Shown: positions 34,440-43,278, counted from the stretch's first letter. The stretch: DNA of 64,000 nucleotides from Streptomyces sp. NBC_01233 (GCF_035989305.1 NZ_CP108514.1:9838501-9902500); one strand, 5' to 3'. Numbers and translations: made by a program. Notes: a model not told the origin generated them from the sequence alone.

Positions 34440-35360
34440 CTAGCTGGTCAGGGTGGGTTGACGTGGTTTCAGGTTCACTTGTTCGGTCGCTGCCTGGTTG
34501 GCGTAGTGCTTCTCCTCGTACTCGATGGGGCTGAGGTAGCCGAGCCGTTTCTGGATGCGGCGGGGGTTGTAGAAGCCGTCGATGTACTCGAAGAGCGCGA
34601 GGTTCGCCTCGGCCCTGGTGGCGAAGACGCGGCCGCGGATGCACTCGGTCTTGATGACCATCCACAGGTTCTCCGCGAGGGCGTTGTCGTACGAGTCGCC
34701 GACCGAGCCCATGGAAGCCTGGATCCCGGCCCTGACCAGGCGTGTTGTGAGCTTCACGGACGTGTATTGACAGCCGTGGTCGGCGTGGTGAATAAGCTCT
34801 CCGGGGGCGACCTCGCGGCTGGCCAGGGCGTATTCCAGCGAGGTCAGGACCAGATCGGCGTCGGCGCGGGCGGAGGTCTCCCAGGCCACCACCCGGCGGG
34901 AGAACGCGTCGCGGATCGCGGACAGCCACAACGGCCCCTCCCCGGTGGGGATCATGGTCAGGTCGGTAACCCACAGCCGGTTCGGCCCGGCCGCGGTGAA
35001 GTCGCGTTGCACCAGGTCAGGGGCCAGATCGGCGTCCGGGTCACGGCGAGTGAAACCCTTGCCCCGGCGGGGACTGATCCCGGCCAGGCCGGCCTGGCGC
35101 ATGAGCCGCTCGACGCGCTTCCTGCCGACGTGGACGCCCTCACGCTTGAGGACGGCGTGCACGCGGGGTGAGCCGTAGATCCCGCCGGACTCCTCGTGGA
35201 CCTGCCGGATCCTGCTGGTCAGCTCGGCATCCCGGCGGCGCCGTTCGCACGGTTCGGTCTCGGCCTGGCGCCACCGGTAGTAGGTGGAGGAGGGGATGTT
35301 CAGTTCCCGGAGTACGGGCTCGACCCCCAGATACGGGTGCTCGTCAACGAGCGCCGTCAC
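34440..35360 (-). CDS. IS3-family transposase orfB (DDE integrase domain)
   Basis: A 306-residue catalytic subunit. An HTH_21-type region (YGSPRVHAVLKREGVHVGRK) precedes the rve core: WVTDLTMIPTGEGPLWL (first Asp), LIHHADHGCQYTS (second Asp) and DNALAENLWMVIKTE (Glu). The GTG start at 35360 overlaps the orfA stop (GTGA). The gene is intact, but its partner orfA is split, so the element cannot make the usual OrfAB fusion. Confidence 0.9.
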   Translation of the reverse strand: MTALVDEHPYLGVEPVLRELNIPSSTYYRWRQAETEPCERRRRDAELTSRIRQVHEESGGIYGSPRVHAVLKREGVHVGRKRVERLMRQAGLAGISPRRGKGFTRRDPDADLAPDLVQRDFTAAGPNRLWVTDLTMIPTGEGPLWLSAIRDAFSRRVVAWETSARADADLVLTSLEYALASREVAPGELIHHADHGCQYTSVKLTTRLVRAGIQASMGSVGDSYDNALAENLWMVIKTECIRGRVFATRAEANLALFEYIDGFYNPRRIQKRLGYLSPIEYEEKHYANQAATEQVNLKPRQPTLTS

Positions 35361-35651
35361 CTGGGCCGGGTCGGGTCGAGCTGGGCCGCGAAAAAAGCCG
35401 AGGCCGTCCGCAGGACCTCATTCGCACGCTTGAGCTGTGCATTCTCCTTCCGCAGGGCGGCAAGCTCCTCCCGCTCGCCAGTGGTGAGCACGTCGTCGCG
35501 TTCGCCGGCGTCGGCCTCTGCCTGCCGGATCCAGTTGCGCAGAGCCTCGTGGTGCACGCCGAGTTCCTCGGCCATGCGGCGGATCACGGGCTTCGGCTCG
35601 GCGGTCCGGTACATCCGTACCGCACGCTCACGCAACTCCAGCGGATACTTC

Positions 35652-37426
35652 CAAGACCACGGAGTTATGGCTTGTCGGCCGCTGTCAACAGGGGCGAGGT
35701 ATTTGGGAGAAGTGCCGGTCAGGGCAACGGGACTCCTGGTAGAGCGAGGAAGCCGACCAAGGTCTTCCCGCCTGAAGGAGCCCCGTTGCCCGTTCAGTGT
35801 TCCACCGTCACGCTCACGTCGTCCATCACCGTCGCCGACGGGGTCTTCGCTCCGGGGCATCTGGGCGAGCTGACCCGGCACCTGCCCTTTGAACTGGTCG
35901 ATGACGTGCTGGAACGTACTGGCGGAACCCAGCGGAGGCTGAGGCTGCTGCCGTCGAGGGTGGGTGTCTACTTCGTGCTGGCACTGGTTCTCTTCCCGCA
36001 GCTGGGCTACATGCGGGTGTGGGACAAACTCACCTGCGGCCTGCGCGGGCTCCTTCCACCGCGTCCGTCGGAGAAGGCGCTGCGAGAGGTGCGCCGGCGG
36101 CTGGGCGCCGCGCCGCTGCGGCTGCTCTTCGAGACACTGGCCGGTCCCGTGGCACAGCCGATCACACCAGGGGTGCGATACAGGTGCTGGCGCACAGTCG
36201 CCTTCGACGGCTGCAGCTCCACCAAGGCCCCTGACCGGCCGCGAGTCTGCGCCTGGCTGGGCAAACACAAGCATCGTTACGGCACGGACGGATATCCGAT
36301 GCTGAAGATCATGGTGCTGTGCGAGACCGGAACCCGGGCCCTGCTCGGTGCGGTCTTCGGACCGACGCCCGAGAAGGAGACCGGCTACGCCGAGCAGCTG
36401 CTACCACTGCTGGACAACAGGATGCTGCTGCTCAACGACCGGGGCTTCGACTCCGACGACTTCCTCGCGAAGGCCGCGGCCACCGGCGCCCAGCTGCTGG
36501 TACGCCTCAAGGGAACCCGGACACCCGCACGCTGGGCACTACTGCCGGACGGGTCATTCCTGACCAGGATCAACGGGACCCGGCTGAGGATCATCGATGC
36601 GCACATCGCGGTGACGACCGCCAAAGGGCTGAGGCTGGAAGGCCACTACCGACTGGCCACCACGCTGACCGATCACCGTCGCTACCCCGCCGCAGAGCTG
36701 GTGGAGCTCTACCACGAGCGATGGGAGATCGAGTCCGCGTTCTACTCGCTTCGGCACACCCTGCAGCACGGCCTGGTGCTGCGATCCCAGGACGCGACCG
36801 GGATCCAACAAGAACTCTGGGCTCACCTGACCGTCTACCAGGCACTGCGCCGCGCGATGGCCGAGGCCGTCGAGACCCTCCCCGGCACCGACCCGGACCG
36901 CGCCTCCTTCACCGTCGCCCTGGAGACCGCAAAAGACCAGCTCATCGCCGCAGCCGACGTACTGCCCGACACCGGACCGGGACGAATCACACCGGCCCTG
37001 CTGCACGATCTGCTCCCACCCCGCCGGGCCCGCGTCAACCCACGCCGCGTCAAATGCCCGATCTCCCGCTACGCCGCCCCGCCCCACCAGGCACAAGTCC
37101 TGGGCGCATCCAGGATCACCAGCATCAGTGTCACCGTGAACCCCTCCGCTGGCCCAGGCCCCGACGGACGCCGCGACCGCACACTGCAACTCCTGCGAAC
37201 CGATCCCCACCGCACCTGGCGCGCATGTGAAATCGCCCGCGGTATCGGACTGGAGGATCCCCAAGGACTACGCGCAGAACTGGGACGCTGGGTCCGCGAA
37301 GGAATCCTCCGCCGCACCGGCCGGGGCCTCTACACCCTCGACCCCGAGTGGACCACCCCAACCTCCACAAGCCCCTGTCCCCGCCCCTGTTGACAGCGCC
37401 GGACAAGCCATAACTCCGTGGTCTTG
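35652..37426 (+). mobile_element. IS4-family element A, inserted in IS3 orfA
   Basis: Inverted repeats of about 39 bases with three mismatches begin CAAGACCACGGAG at 35652 and end as its complement at 37426. They are flanked by the 9-bp direct repeat GGATACTTC. One transposase gene fills the element, together with a C-terminal extension described with that gene. Confidence 0.9.
35786..37393 (+). CDS. IS4-family transposase with C-terminal winged-helix-like extension
   Basis: A 535-residue transposase. The Nterm_IS4 domain (GVFAPGHLGELTRHLPFELV) is followed by the DDE core: TVAFDGCSS, LLLNDRGFDSDDF, and YHERWEIESAFYSLR (the Y-R-E signature, with Arg where Lys is usual). The TTG start at 35786 has AAGGAG five bases upstream. 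After the normal end (RVKCPISRYAAP) about 95 residues follow, containing RTLQLLRTDPHRTWRACEIA and GIGLEDPQGLRAELGRWV. This looks like a winged-helix DNA-binding unit not usual for IS4 transposases. Confidence 0.85.
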   Translation: MPVQCSTVTLTSSITVADGVFAPGHLGELTRHLPFELVDDVLERTGGTQRRLRLLPSRVGVYFVLALVLFPQLGYMRVWDKLTCGLRGLLPPRPSEKALREVRRRLGAAPLRLLFETLAGPVAQPITPGVRYRCWRTVAFDGCSSTKAPDRPRVCAWLGKHKHRYGTDGYPMLKIMVLCETGTRALLGAVFGPTPEKETGYAEQLLPLLDNRMLLLNDRGFDSDDFLAKAAATGAQLLVRLKGTRTPARWALLPDGSFLTRINGTRLRIIDAHIAVTTAKGLRLEGHYRLATTLTDHRRYPAAELVELYHERWEIESAFYSLRHTLQHGLVLRSQDATGIQQELWAHLTVYQALRRAMAEAVETLPGTDPDRASFTVALETAKDQLIAAADVLPDTGPGRITPALLHDLLPPRRARVNPRRVKCPISRYAAPPHQAQVLGASRITSISVTVNPSAGPGPDGRRDRTLQLLRTDPHRTWRACEIARGIGLEDPQGLRAELGRWVREGILRRTGRGLYTLDPEWTTPTSTSPCPRPC

Positions 37427-37726
37427 GGATACTTCCTCGGCGCAGGCATCGTCTGGGCTCCTCTCATGAGACCCATCTGACCCTCTGTCACCCATCCCCG
37501 CATCTCGGGGGAAGCTCAGAACGGCTTTCGTGCGGGCTCCCCGCGGAGGTTCGTCCCCGCACCGGCTCCCGGGATCCGTACGGTGCTGTGTGGTGGCGCC
37601 GGGGCAGGACAGGGCAGGGCAGGGCTTGGCAGGAACTGCTGATGCCGATATCAGATTCTGGTTCGCTGAGCTGCGCTCCACCCTGGCCCGGGAAGCGGGT
37701 CCGGGCGGTCCGGGAGAATGGACACC

Positions 37727-38167
37727 ATGGCGCAGGCGTGAGAGTGGACGTACGACGGCACGGAATTGGCCTGGCTCCAGGAGCGGCTCGGCCGGCCCGA
37801 TACCGGCCCCGGGCACGTCGTGTCCGAGCTGGTGCCGAGCGGATTCGAGGCGTATCTGCGCATCTTTCACCGCTTCGAGGCCACGGATGGGTCGGGCCGT
37901 ACCCGCAAGTGGCAGACGTGGGCCGAAGCAGCCAGGATCGATTTCCACTCCGAGCTGTCCCACTTCTCACTCCCTGAAAGGCACGGCGCCGGGGGCGAAC
38001 TGGTGTGGACGACCGAAGCAGGGGCCCTTGACGGCCGGAGCCGAGGCGCGCTGGCACGTTGCCTCGCCGGCGCGACCGGCGACCAGGCCGTCTCCTTTGC
38101 CTACGATCTGGCGGCGCTGTGCTGGGGTGAGGGAAAACCACTCGTTCGCCATGCCTCCATGGCCTGA
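37727..38167 (+). pseudogene. conserved hypothetical gene with an in-frame TGA near its start
   Basis: ATG 37727 reads MAQA and then TGA (37739-37741). The frame continues as EWTYDGTELAWLQERLGRPD...ALARCLAGATGDQAVSFAYDL to a stop at 38167. Without the TGA it would be a 145-residue soluble acidic protein. TTG 37766 could start a shorter 133-residue version, but no ribosome site precedes it. No domain recognised. Confidence 0.5.
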
Positions 38168-38239
38168 CCTGCCAGGCGTCGGCCGGATGGGGTTTGCCCG
38201 GGAACCTCGGGAAGTCCCCGCCTCTGTCCGGGTGGTCGA

Positions 38240-39472
38240 TCAGCGCAGCGATTCCTTCGGGGGGCGCTCGCGCACGGCTCCGTACGCGATGAAGTAGGCC
38301 GGGATCCGGTTCAGCCACCGGGACTCGGTGACGAGCTCGGCCATCCGCTTGGCCCGTCGGGGATCGCCGAACGCGGTGCGGCCGGCCAGCAGCGGACCGA
38401 TGACCTGGGTGTGGGCCAGGCTCTGGAGGCCTTGGGTCGCCACGGTGGTGGGCCAGCGCCGGTGCTGGACGCGGCGCACGTCGCGCAGTCCCACGGTGCC
38501 CTCGCGCAGCGGCCGGACGAGGTAGCGGGCCGCGGCCACCGCGTCCTGTACGGCGAGGTTGATGCCGATGCCGCCGACGGGTGACATCGCGTGGGCGGCG
38601 TCGCCGATGCACAGCAGCCCGGGGCGGTGCCAGCGGCGCAGGCGGTCGAGCCGTACGTCGAGCAGTTTCACCTCGTCCCAGGAGGTGACGGCGTGGCTCC
38701 GGTCGGCCAGCCACGGCACCGCGGCCGTGAAGCGGGCCATGAAGCGCTCCAAGCCCTCGGCGCGGCGCTCGGCGTCGGTTCCCTTGGGGATGAGGGCGGC
38801 GCACTGCCAGTAGTCGCCGCGGTCGATGAGCGCGGTGAAGAACCGGTCGCCGAAGCCGCCCACGAGTCCGCCGGGGTCGTCCTCGTGGCGCGGGAGGCGG
38901 AACCACCAGGCGTCCATGGGGCACGGGAAGTCCTCCAGCCCGAGTTCGGGCAGGTCCCTGGCCAGTGAGCCACGGCCGTCGCAGGCCACGGTCAGGGTCG
39001 CCCTGAGTTCGCCGGTGCTGCCGTCCGCAGTGCGGTAGCGCACGCCCGTGACGCGTCCGCGCTCGATGAGGAACGACGTCGCCTCGGTGTCCATGCGCAG
39101 GCGGAAGGAGGGTTCCCGGGCCGCTTCGTCGGCGAGGAGGTCGAGCAGGTCCCACTGGGGCACCATCGCGATGTAGTTGTATTTTCCGTGCAGCGCCCCG
39201 ATGTTCCCGATCGTCACCAGGGACCGGTCCGGCCCCAGGGGCAGCTGCACCGTGGTCACGCGGCGCTGCGGCAGCTGGGCGAACCGTTCGGCGAGGCCGA
39301 TGTCGTCGAGGAGCGCAAGGGTGGAGGGGTGCACGGTGTCGCCGCGGAAGTCGCGCAGGAAGTCGCTGTGTTTCTCCAGCACCGTCACCTCCACACCGGC
39401 CCGGGCCAGCAGCAGCGCCAGCACCATTCCGGCCGGCCCGCCTCCCACCACGCAGCACGTCGTGCGCTCCAC
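38240..39472 (-). CDS. FAD-dependent oxidoreductase / aromatic hydroxylase
   Basis: A 410-residue group A flavoprotein. CCVVGGGPAGMVLALLLARAG is the FAD loop (residues 5-25), TVACDGRGSLAR the DG motif, and GLLCIGDAAHAMSPVGGIGI the GD motif. This branch oxidises phenols, polyketide rings or quinols. GTG 39472 follows GGGAG at eight bases; a longer frame begins at 39526. It lies on the same strand as the ABM monooxygenase at 39662-40018, so the two may form a two-step oxidation unit under the ArsR regulator. Confidence 0.87.
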   Translation of the reverse strand: MERTTCCVVGGGPAGMVLALLLARAGVEVTVLEKHSDFLRDFRGDTVHPSTLALLDDIGLAERFAQLPQRRVTTVQLPLGPDRSLVTIGNIGALHGKYNYIAMVPQWDLLDLLADEAAREPSFRLRMDTEATSFLIERGRVTGVRYRTADGSTGELRATLTVACDGRGSLARDLPELGLEDFPCPMDAWWFRLPRHEDDPGGLVGGFGDRFFTALIDRGDYWQCAALIPKGTDAERRAEGLERFMARFTAAVPWLADRSHAVTSWDEVKLLDVRLDRLRRWHRPGLLCIGDAAHAMSPVGGIGINLAVQDAVAAARYLVRPLREGTVGLRDVRRVQHRRWPTTVATQGLQSLAHTQVIGPLLAGRTAFGDPRRAKRMAELVTESRWLNRIPAYFIAYGAVRERPPKESLR

Positions 39473-39661
39473 GGCAACCACTCCCTTCGCGGGGATCGGG
39501 AGAGCCCCAGGGGAGGTATACCGCACGGGGGGCGGCGGGGCCGGTAGCGGCGACGCCGACCTGACCTGCCTTCAGCAGGCCCTCACTCCGGGCTGTTTGC
39601 GGGCGACCGGCGTCAGCCCCGGCGAGATCGCCGGGTGGGGGACTTCAAGACCGGCGCGGCG

Positions 39662-40018
39662 TCACTGGGGTGCCGGGGCCGGTGCCGGGGTCCGCGGTCG
39701 GGACCGGTCGTCCCACTGGTAGGGGCTGTGCATCGTGAGGAAGCGTATGTCGAGGTCGGACTCCAGGTAGTCCATGCGCTGCTCCCAGAAGGCCTGCATG
39801 TGGGGGAGGGCGAGGTGGGCGTCGAGATCGGCCTGGGAGCGCCAGGCCTCGTAGAAGACGAAGACGCCGGGGTCATTGCGGTCCTCGTGGAAGTGGTACT
39901 CCAGGCAGCCGGACTCCTGCCGGGTCGGGTCGACGAACGAGAGCAGGAGCTGCTTCAGCTCCTCGGCGCGTTCGGGCTTGGGGCGTGCGGTGCCGACGAG
40001 TGCGAATGGCTGGGACAT
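39662..40018 (-). CDS. ABM-domain quinol monooxygenase-like protein
   Basis: A 118-residue cofactor-free monooxygenase-type protein of the antibiotic biosynthesis monooxygenase (YgiN-like) fold. FALVGTARPKPERAEELKQL, then QESGCLEYHFHEDRNDPGVF and FYEAWRSQADLDAHLALPHM, give the family's beta-alpha pattern. A Pro/Arg/Ala tail follows the domain. Relatives oxidise quinols and polyketide anthrones. It is divergent from the ArsR regulator and has two operator-like palindromes at its 5' end. Confidence 0.85.
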   Translation of the reverse strand: MSQPFALVGTARPKPERAEELKQLLLSFVDPTRQESGCLEYHFHEDRNDPGVFVFYEAWRSQADLDAHLALPHMQAFWEQRMDYLESDLDIRFLTMHSPYQWDDRSRPRTPAPAPAPQ

Positions 40019-40037
40019 GCAGGGTTCTCCCCCCGAT

Positions 40038-40059
40038 AGGTACAATGAATCTCGTACCT
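40038..40059. promoter_or_regulatory. operator-like palindrome 1 (AGGTAC-N10-GTACCT)
   Basis: A 22-base inverted repeat with six-base arms, 20 bases upstream of the ABM gene start. It is nearly repeated 43 bases away, four helix turns, so two regulator dimers could bind the same face. Confidence 0.65.
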
Positions 40060-40080
40060 GCCGGACGTTATCGAACTCAT

Positions 40081-40102
40081 AGGTACGATGCAATTCATAC
40101 CT
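40081..40102. promoter_or_regulatory. operator-like palindrome 2 (AGGTAC-N10-ATACCT)
   Basis: Same 22-base layout as its sister site with one arm mismatch, ending just before the ribosome site of the ArsR gene. Its place suggests that the regulator shuts off its own gene and the divergent monooxygenase. Confidence 0.65.
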
Positions 40103-40118
40103 GAAGGGAGGTGTCCGC

Positions 40119-40436
40119 ATGCCCGACGGCGAAGGCCACCCGAACGTCGACGAGATGGAGCTCGGCCCCGTGCTCTCCGCGCTGGCAGATCCACTGCGCC
40201 GCCGAGTGGTGCGTGAGCTGGCGGCCGAACCCGACGGCGTGGCGCGGACGTGCAGCTCCTTCGGGCTGCCGGTGTCCAAGGCGACGGTCACGCACCACTT
40301 CCGTGCGCTCCGCGAGGCCGGGCTCATCCGGCAGGTCGACCGGGGCAACAGCCGGATGGCCACCCTGCGCCGGGCCGACATCGAGCAGCGGTTTCCCGGA
40401 CTGCTCGGCATCGTGGCGGCCGAGCCGGGGGAGTGA
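40119..40436 (+). CDS. ArsR-family winged-helix repressor
   Basis: A 105-residue regulator. VLSALADPLRRRVVRELAAE leads into the recognition unit FGLPVSKATVTHHFRALREA, followed by the wing GLIRQVDRGNSRMATLRRADI. The usual metal-binding Cys motif (ELCVCDL) is absent; a lone RTCSSF sits in its place, so it more likely senses an organic or redox ligand. GGGAGG is placed before ATG 40119. Likely controls itself and the divergent quinol monooxygenase. Confidence 0.88.
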   Translation: MPDGEGHPNVDEMELGPVLSALADPLRRRVVRELAAEPDGVARTCSSFGLPVSKATVTHHFRALREAGLIRQVDRGNSRMATLRRADIEQRFPGLLGIVAAEPGE

Positions 40437-40506
40437 GTCCGGAAGCGCCGTCACGCGTCGAGGGACAGGCCGAAGGTCTGCCGCAGTCCGTCCGCCCCGC
40501 GTCGTC

Positions 40507-40557
40507 AGGTGCACCGCGCGTGTAGGTGCACCACGCGTGCAGGTGTACCAGGCGTGG
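40507..40557. repeat. three tandem copies of a 17-bp unit
   Basis: AGGTGCACCGCGCGTGT, AGGTGCACCACGCGTGC and AGGTGTACCAGGCGTGG follow one another. Not coding; the function is unknown. A short frame on the minus strand ending at 40452 (LRQTFGLSLDA) may be the tail of a lost gene. Confidence 0.75.
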
Positions 40558-40618
40558 GCTCATGCCGTAGCGCAGCCAGCCGAGTGGCCCCGGCCCCGTC
40601 CCGGCGACGTCGGCGCAC

Positions 40619-40669
40619 GGATGTGCCTCGGGCCCGAACGCCCGACGGGTTCGGGCCCGAGGCACATCC
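40619..40669. terminator. 21-bp perfect hairpin terminator
   Basis: Arms 40619-40639 and 40649-40669 pair without mismatch around a nine-base loop. It sits 15 bases beyond the stop of the CsbD gene and also faces the ArsR transcript. Confidence 0.8.
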
Positions 40670-40683
40670 GTGGTGCGGCCAGG

Positions 40684-40857
40684 TCAGCGCTTGAAGATGT
40701 CCTTGATCTTCTCCTTGGCCTGGCGGGCATCGCCCTTCACCCGCTCGGCGCGGCCTTCGGCGGTCAGCCGCTCATTGCCCACCAGGCGGCCGGCCGCCTC
40801 CTTGAGCTTGCCCTTGACCTGCTCGACCTTGGCCCGGCCCTTCTCGTCCCTCGACAC
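40684..40857 (-). CDS. CsbD-family stress protein
   Basis: A 57-residue very hydrophilic, helical, Lys/Glu-rich protein: KGRAKVEQVKGKLKEAAGRL, followed by GNERLTAEGRAERVKGDARQ. This is the CsbD repeat pattern. In Bacillus the family is controlled by the general-stress sigma factor, and its biochemical role is unknown. GTG 40857 has GGGAG upstream. It lies with PRC-barrel and MscS genes in what looks like an osmotic/general-stress group. Confidence 0.88.
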   Translation of the reverse strand: MSRDEKGRAKVEQVKGKLKEAAGRLVGNERLTAEGRAERVKGDARQAKEKIKDIFKR

Positions 40858-40958
40858 AGCTGATCACTCCCTGGGGGTGCGGGAAATGCCTTGCCCTCCG
40901 CGTCTGACCCCGATCGCGCCCCGCAAACGTGGGCGGCGGGACCGAGCAGGGCATCCGG

Positions 40959-41324
40959 TCAGGCGGGCGGGACGCCGAACGGCATGCCGGAGAGGTAGTG
41001 CGCCCCCAGCGCCTCGCGGTGGTCCGCGTTTCCGAGGTGCTCGTCCCGATGGAATTCCGGAGCGGCCTTGATCTGCTCCTTCGTACGGTCCACGTAGACC
41101 TTCTCGGCCGCGTGGTCGATGTGGGTCACCAGCCCGGCCGGCAGCAGGACTTCCTTGCCGAGGATCCACACGCCGGTGTCGACGACCAGATAGGCGTCGC
41201 TGACCTCGTCGGAGTGCTTGTCGACCTTGCCGATGCTTCCGTCGGCCGCCTCGACCCCGTAGCCGGTGAGGTCGGCCGCCAGGTAGTCGACGCCGCCGCG
41301 GTAGGCCCACACGTTCTCCGTCAT
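40959..41324 (-). CDS. PRC-barrel domain protein 1
   Basis: A 121-residue protein with a PRC-barrel (DLTGYGVEAADGSIGKVDKH, then AYLVVDTGVWILGKEVLLPA) and an acidic tail with AAPEFHRDEHLGN. Such proteins bind partners, or RNA in RimM. Their function in streptomycetes is unclear, but they are often stress-induced. ATG 41324 follows GGAGGAGTTGTTTCGC. That leader is also found before its paralogue at 43279. Confidence 0.85.
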   Translation of the reverse strand: MTENVWAYRGGVDYLAADLTGYGVEAADGSIGKVDKHSDEVSDAYLVVDTGVWILGKEVLLPAGLVTHIDHAAEKVYVDRTKEQIKAAPEFHRDEHLGNADHREALGAHYLSGMPFGVPPA

Positions 41325-41932
41325 GCGAAACAACTCCTCCGATCGCAACCGTGGCCCCTCCACCCCGTGGCCCCGGGGACGCAGGGACCTCCGTCGACGG
41401 CGCGCCTGCCCGGTGACCCACGGTTCCACTCCCGTGCCTGCACGGCCGCCGGCTAGCCGCGAGAAGAAGTGGGCTCTGACCGTTTGGGCCGACGGGGACC
41501 GGCCATAAGCGTGGTCACGGGAGTGCGTGACGGTGAGCGGCGCGGACTCCCGAGCGGACCCGAGCCGCGTGGTGGCATCCCCCCGCCATCACGCGGCCGG
41601 GGCTCGTCCGTACCCGGTGCAGGACATGCCGCCGTCACCCGGTGCGGGACATGCTGCCGTTCGGCCCGCCCGGCAACCGGAACGCCGCCCCGCCCGGCGC
41701 TCTTCCCGACCGCGCCGCGCAGAGGTGCGCCGTGCCGCCGGATCCCGTTCTGCTCTCCTCCGATGCCCTGAGGTCAGCGCCTGCGGCCCCGTCCGCAACG
41801 AAGGCCGTCCGCCAGCACGTCTGCAGGTGAGCCTGCCCACCCCCCAGGGCCCGGTCCTCGTCCTCCTGTGTCAGCTCCCTCCCACGGGGCAGGGGCGTGA
41901 ACGTCCATGTCACCTACATCCGTTGAGGAGAT
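41325..41932. other. intergenic region with a 25-bp tandem duplication
   Basis: About 600 bases between the PRC-barrel and MscS genes. Two imperfect direct copies of a 25-base unit, ACCCGGTGCRGGACATGCYG plus five more bases, lie at 41612-41636 and 41637-41661. No gene with convincing codon bias was found on either strand. It probably carries divergent promoters. Confidence 0.5.
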
Positions 41933-43075
41933 ATGAACAGCGCTCTTCGTGTGCTGACCGTCCTGGGCGGCTCGATCCTGCTCACCTTCGCGGCCGGATG
42001 GGCCTTCGACCTGCTGCTGCGCCGAGCCGACGCGCGCCACCCCGAAACGCCCCTGTGGAACCTGCTGCGCCGGTGCCGCCGCGCCCTGCAGATCGTGCTG
42101 CTCGCCGCGCTGCTCAGGGGCGCCCACCGGCAGATCGCGTGGCCACCGCTGCAGGACCACGCGGCCGCCGTGGGCCGGATCCTCTCGCTGACCCTGATCG
42201 GCGCGGGGGCCTGGCTGATGGTGGCCGTGGCCTCCGCCGTCGTCGAGTCGGGGTACGCCCGCTACGCCACCGCCACCCGCGACCCGGCCCGGCTGCGCCG
42301 GGTCCGCACCCAGGTGACCCTGATCATGCGGGTGGTCACGGTCGTCGTGGCGGTCGTCGCGGTCGCCGCGATGCTCGTCACCTTCCCGAGCTTCCGCGCG
42401 CTCGGCACGTCCGTGCTCGCTTCCGCCGGGATCATCGGAATCGTGGCCGGCGTCGCCGCCCAGTCCACCCTCGGAAACCTCTTCGCCGGCTTCCAGATCG
42501 CCTTCGGCGACATGGTGCGCATCGGCGACACCGTCGTGGTCGCGGGTGAGTGGGGGGTGGTCGAGGACATCACCCTCACCTTCCTCGCCGTACGCACCTG
42601 GGACGAACGACGCATCACCATGCCCGTCTCGTACTTCACCACCCGCCCCTTCGAGAACTGGTCACGCGGCGGCGTCCAGATGACCGGCACCGTCTTCCTC
42701 CACTGCGACCACCGCGTGCCCGTGGGCCTCATGCGCGACAAGGCCGAAGAGATCCTGCACAGCTGCAAGGAGTGGGACGGCCGCGGCTGGGACCTCGCCG
42801 TCACCGAGGCAACGCCCTCCACGGTCGTACTACGGGTCATCGTCACCGCCAAGGACCCCGACGACCTGTGGACGGTGCGCTGCGCCGTACGGGAGCAACT
42901 GGTCGCCTGGCTCGCGGAGAAGCACCCGGACGGCCTGCCGCGCGTTCTGCTGGACCCGGCACCCGGACCGGCACTCGGACCGGCACGGGGACCGGGCGCC
43001 CCCGGCGGATCCGAGGGTCGCCGTACGGCTCAGCCGGAGGCGACCGTCACCTCCACCTCGTGGAAGCCCAGGTGA
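41933..43075 (+). CDS. MscS-family mechanosensitive channel
   Basis: A 380-residue inner-membrane channel that opens under membrane tension to release solutes. There are three to four membrane helices (first TVLGGSILLTFAAGWAFDLL; pore helix GIIGIVAGVAAQSTLGNLFAG). Next comes the beta domain with GDMVRIGDTVVVAGEWGVVE and the alpha/beta vestibule ending in LRVIVTAKDPDDLWTVR. A Pro/Gly-rich tail ends the protein. ATG 41933 is preceded by GAGGAG. It fits the stress group around it. Confidence 0.9.
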   Translation: MNSALRVLTVLGGSILLTFAAGWAFDLLLRRADARHPETPLWNLLRRCRRALQIVLLAALLRGAHRQIAWPPLQDHAAAVGRILSLTLIGAGAWLMVAVASAVVESGYARYATATRDPARLRRVRTQVTLIMRVVTVVVAVVAVAAMLVTFPSFRALGTSVLASAGIIGIVAGVAAQSTLGNLFAGFQIAFGDMVRIGDTVVVAGEWGVVEDITLTFLAVRTWDERRITMPVSYFTTRPFENWSRGGVQMTGTVFLHCDHRVPVGLMRDKAEEILHSCKEWDGRGWDLAVTEATPSTVVLRVIVTAKDPDDLWTVRCAVREQLVAWLAEKHPDGLPRVLLDPAPGPALGPARGPGAPGGSEGRRTAQPEATVTSTSWKPR

Positions 43076-43278
43076 ACGGTCAAAGGGGTGACGGCCACCG
43101 CATGAGGCGCAGGCCGCGAAGATTTCGCCGGACGTGCAGAACGGGAAAGCCGGGGCATACGCGTTTGCGGAGGCGGAGTTCGCGCGGAACGCGAAGTCCG
43201 CCGCGCACGACAAACGGAAAGAGAAGGGGCCGAGAACTTTCCTCGCCGTCCTTTCGTTCACCGGAGGAGCTGTTTCGC

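Larger units (their letters stand above)
35357..37449 (-). pseudogene. IS3 orfA, split by an IS4 insertion
   Basis: The start MPAPRKYP lies at 37449-37427, and the rest, LELRERAVRMYRTAEPKPVI to RTASAFFAAQLDPTRPR, at 35651-35357. Joined, they make an IS3 OrfA of about 100 residues with a helix-turn-helix (MAEELGVHHEALRNWIRQ) and a leucine-zipper-like helix. The 9-bp repeat GGATACTTC at 35643-35651 and 37427-37435 is the duplicated target. Confidence 0.85.
34409..37468 (-). mobile_element. IS3-family element interrupted by an IS4 element
   Basis: The IS3 genes orfB (34440-35360) and orfA run on the minus strand, and orfA is split by the IS4 element at 35652-37426. Weakly matching ends (TGAG...CCC at 34409 and its complement near 37468) mark the likely borders, but no 3-bp target duplication was found. 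Removing the IS4 element and one 9-bp repeat restores orfA. Confidence 0.7.

Noticed and set aside
35168..37393. A 741-residue single protein
   Set aside because: The first 200 codons run across the IS3 gene and the IS4 left end; the transposase proper starts at TTG 35786 after a ribosome site.
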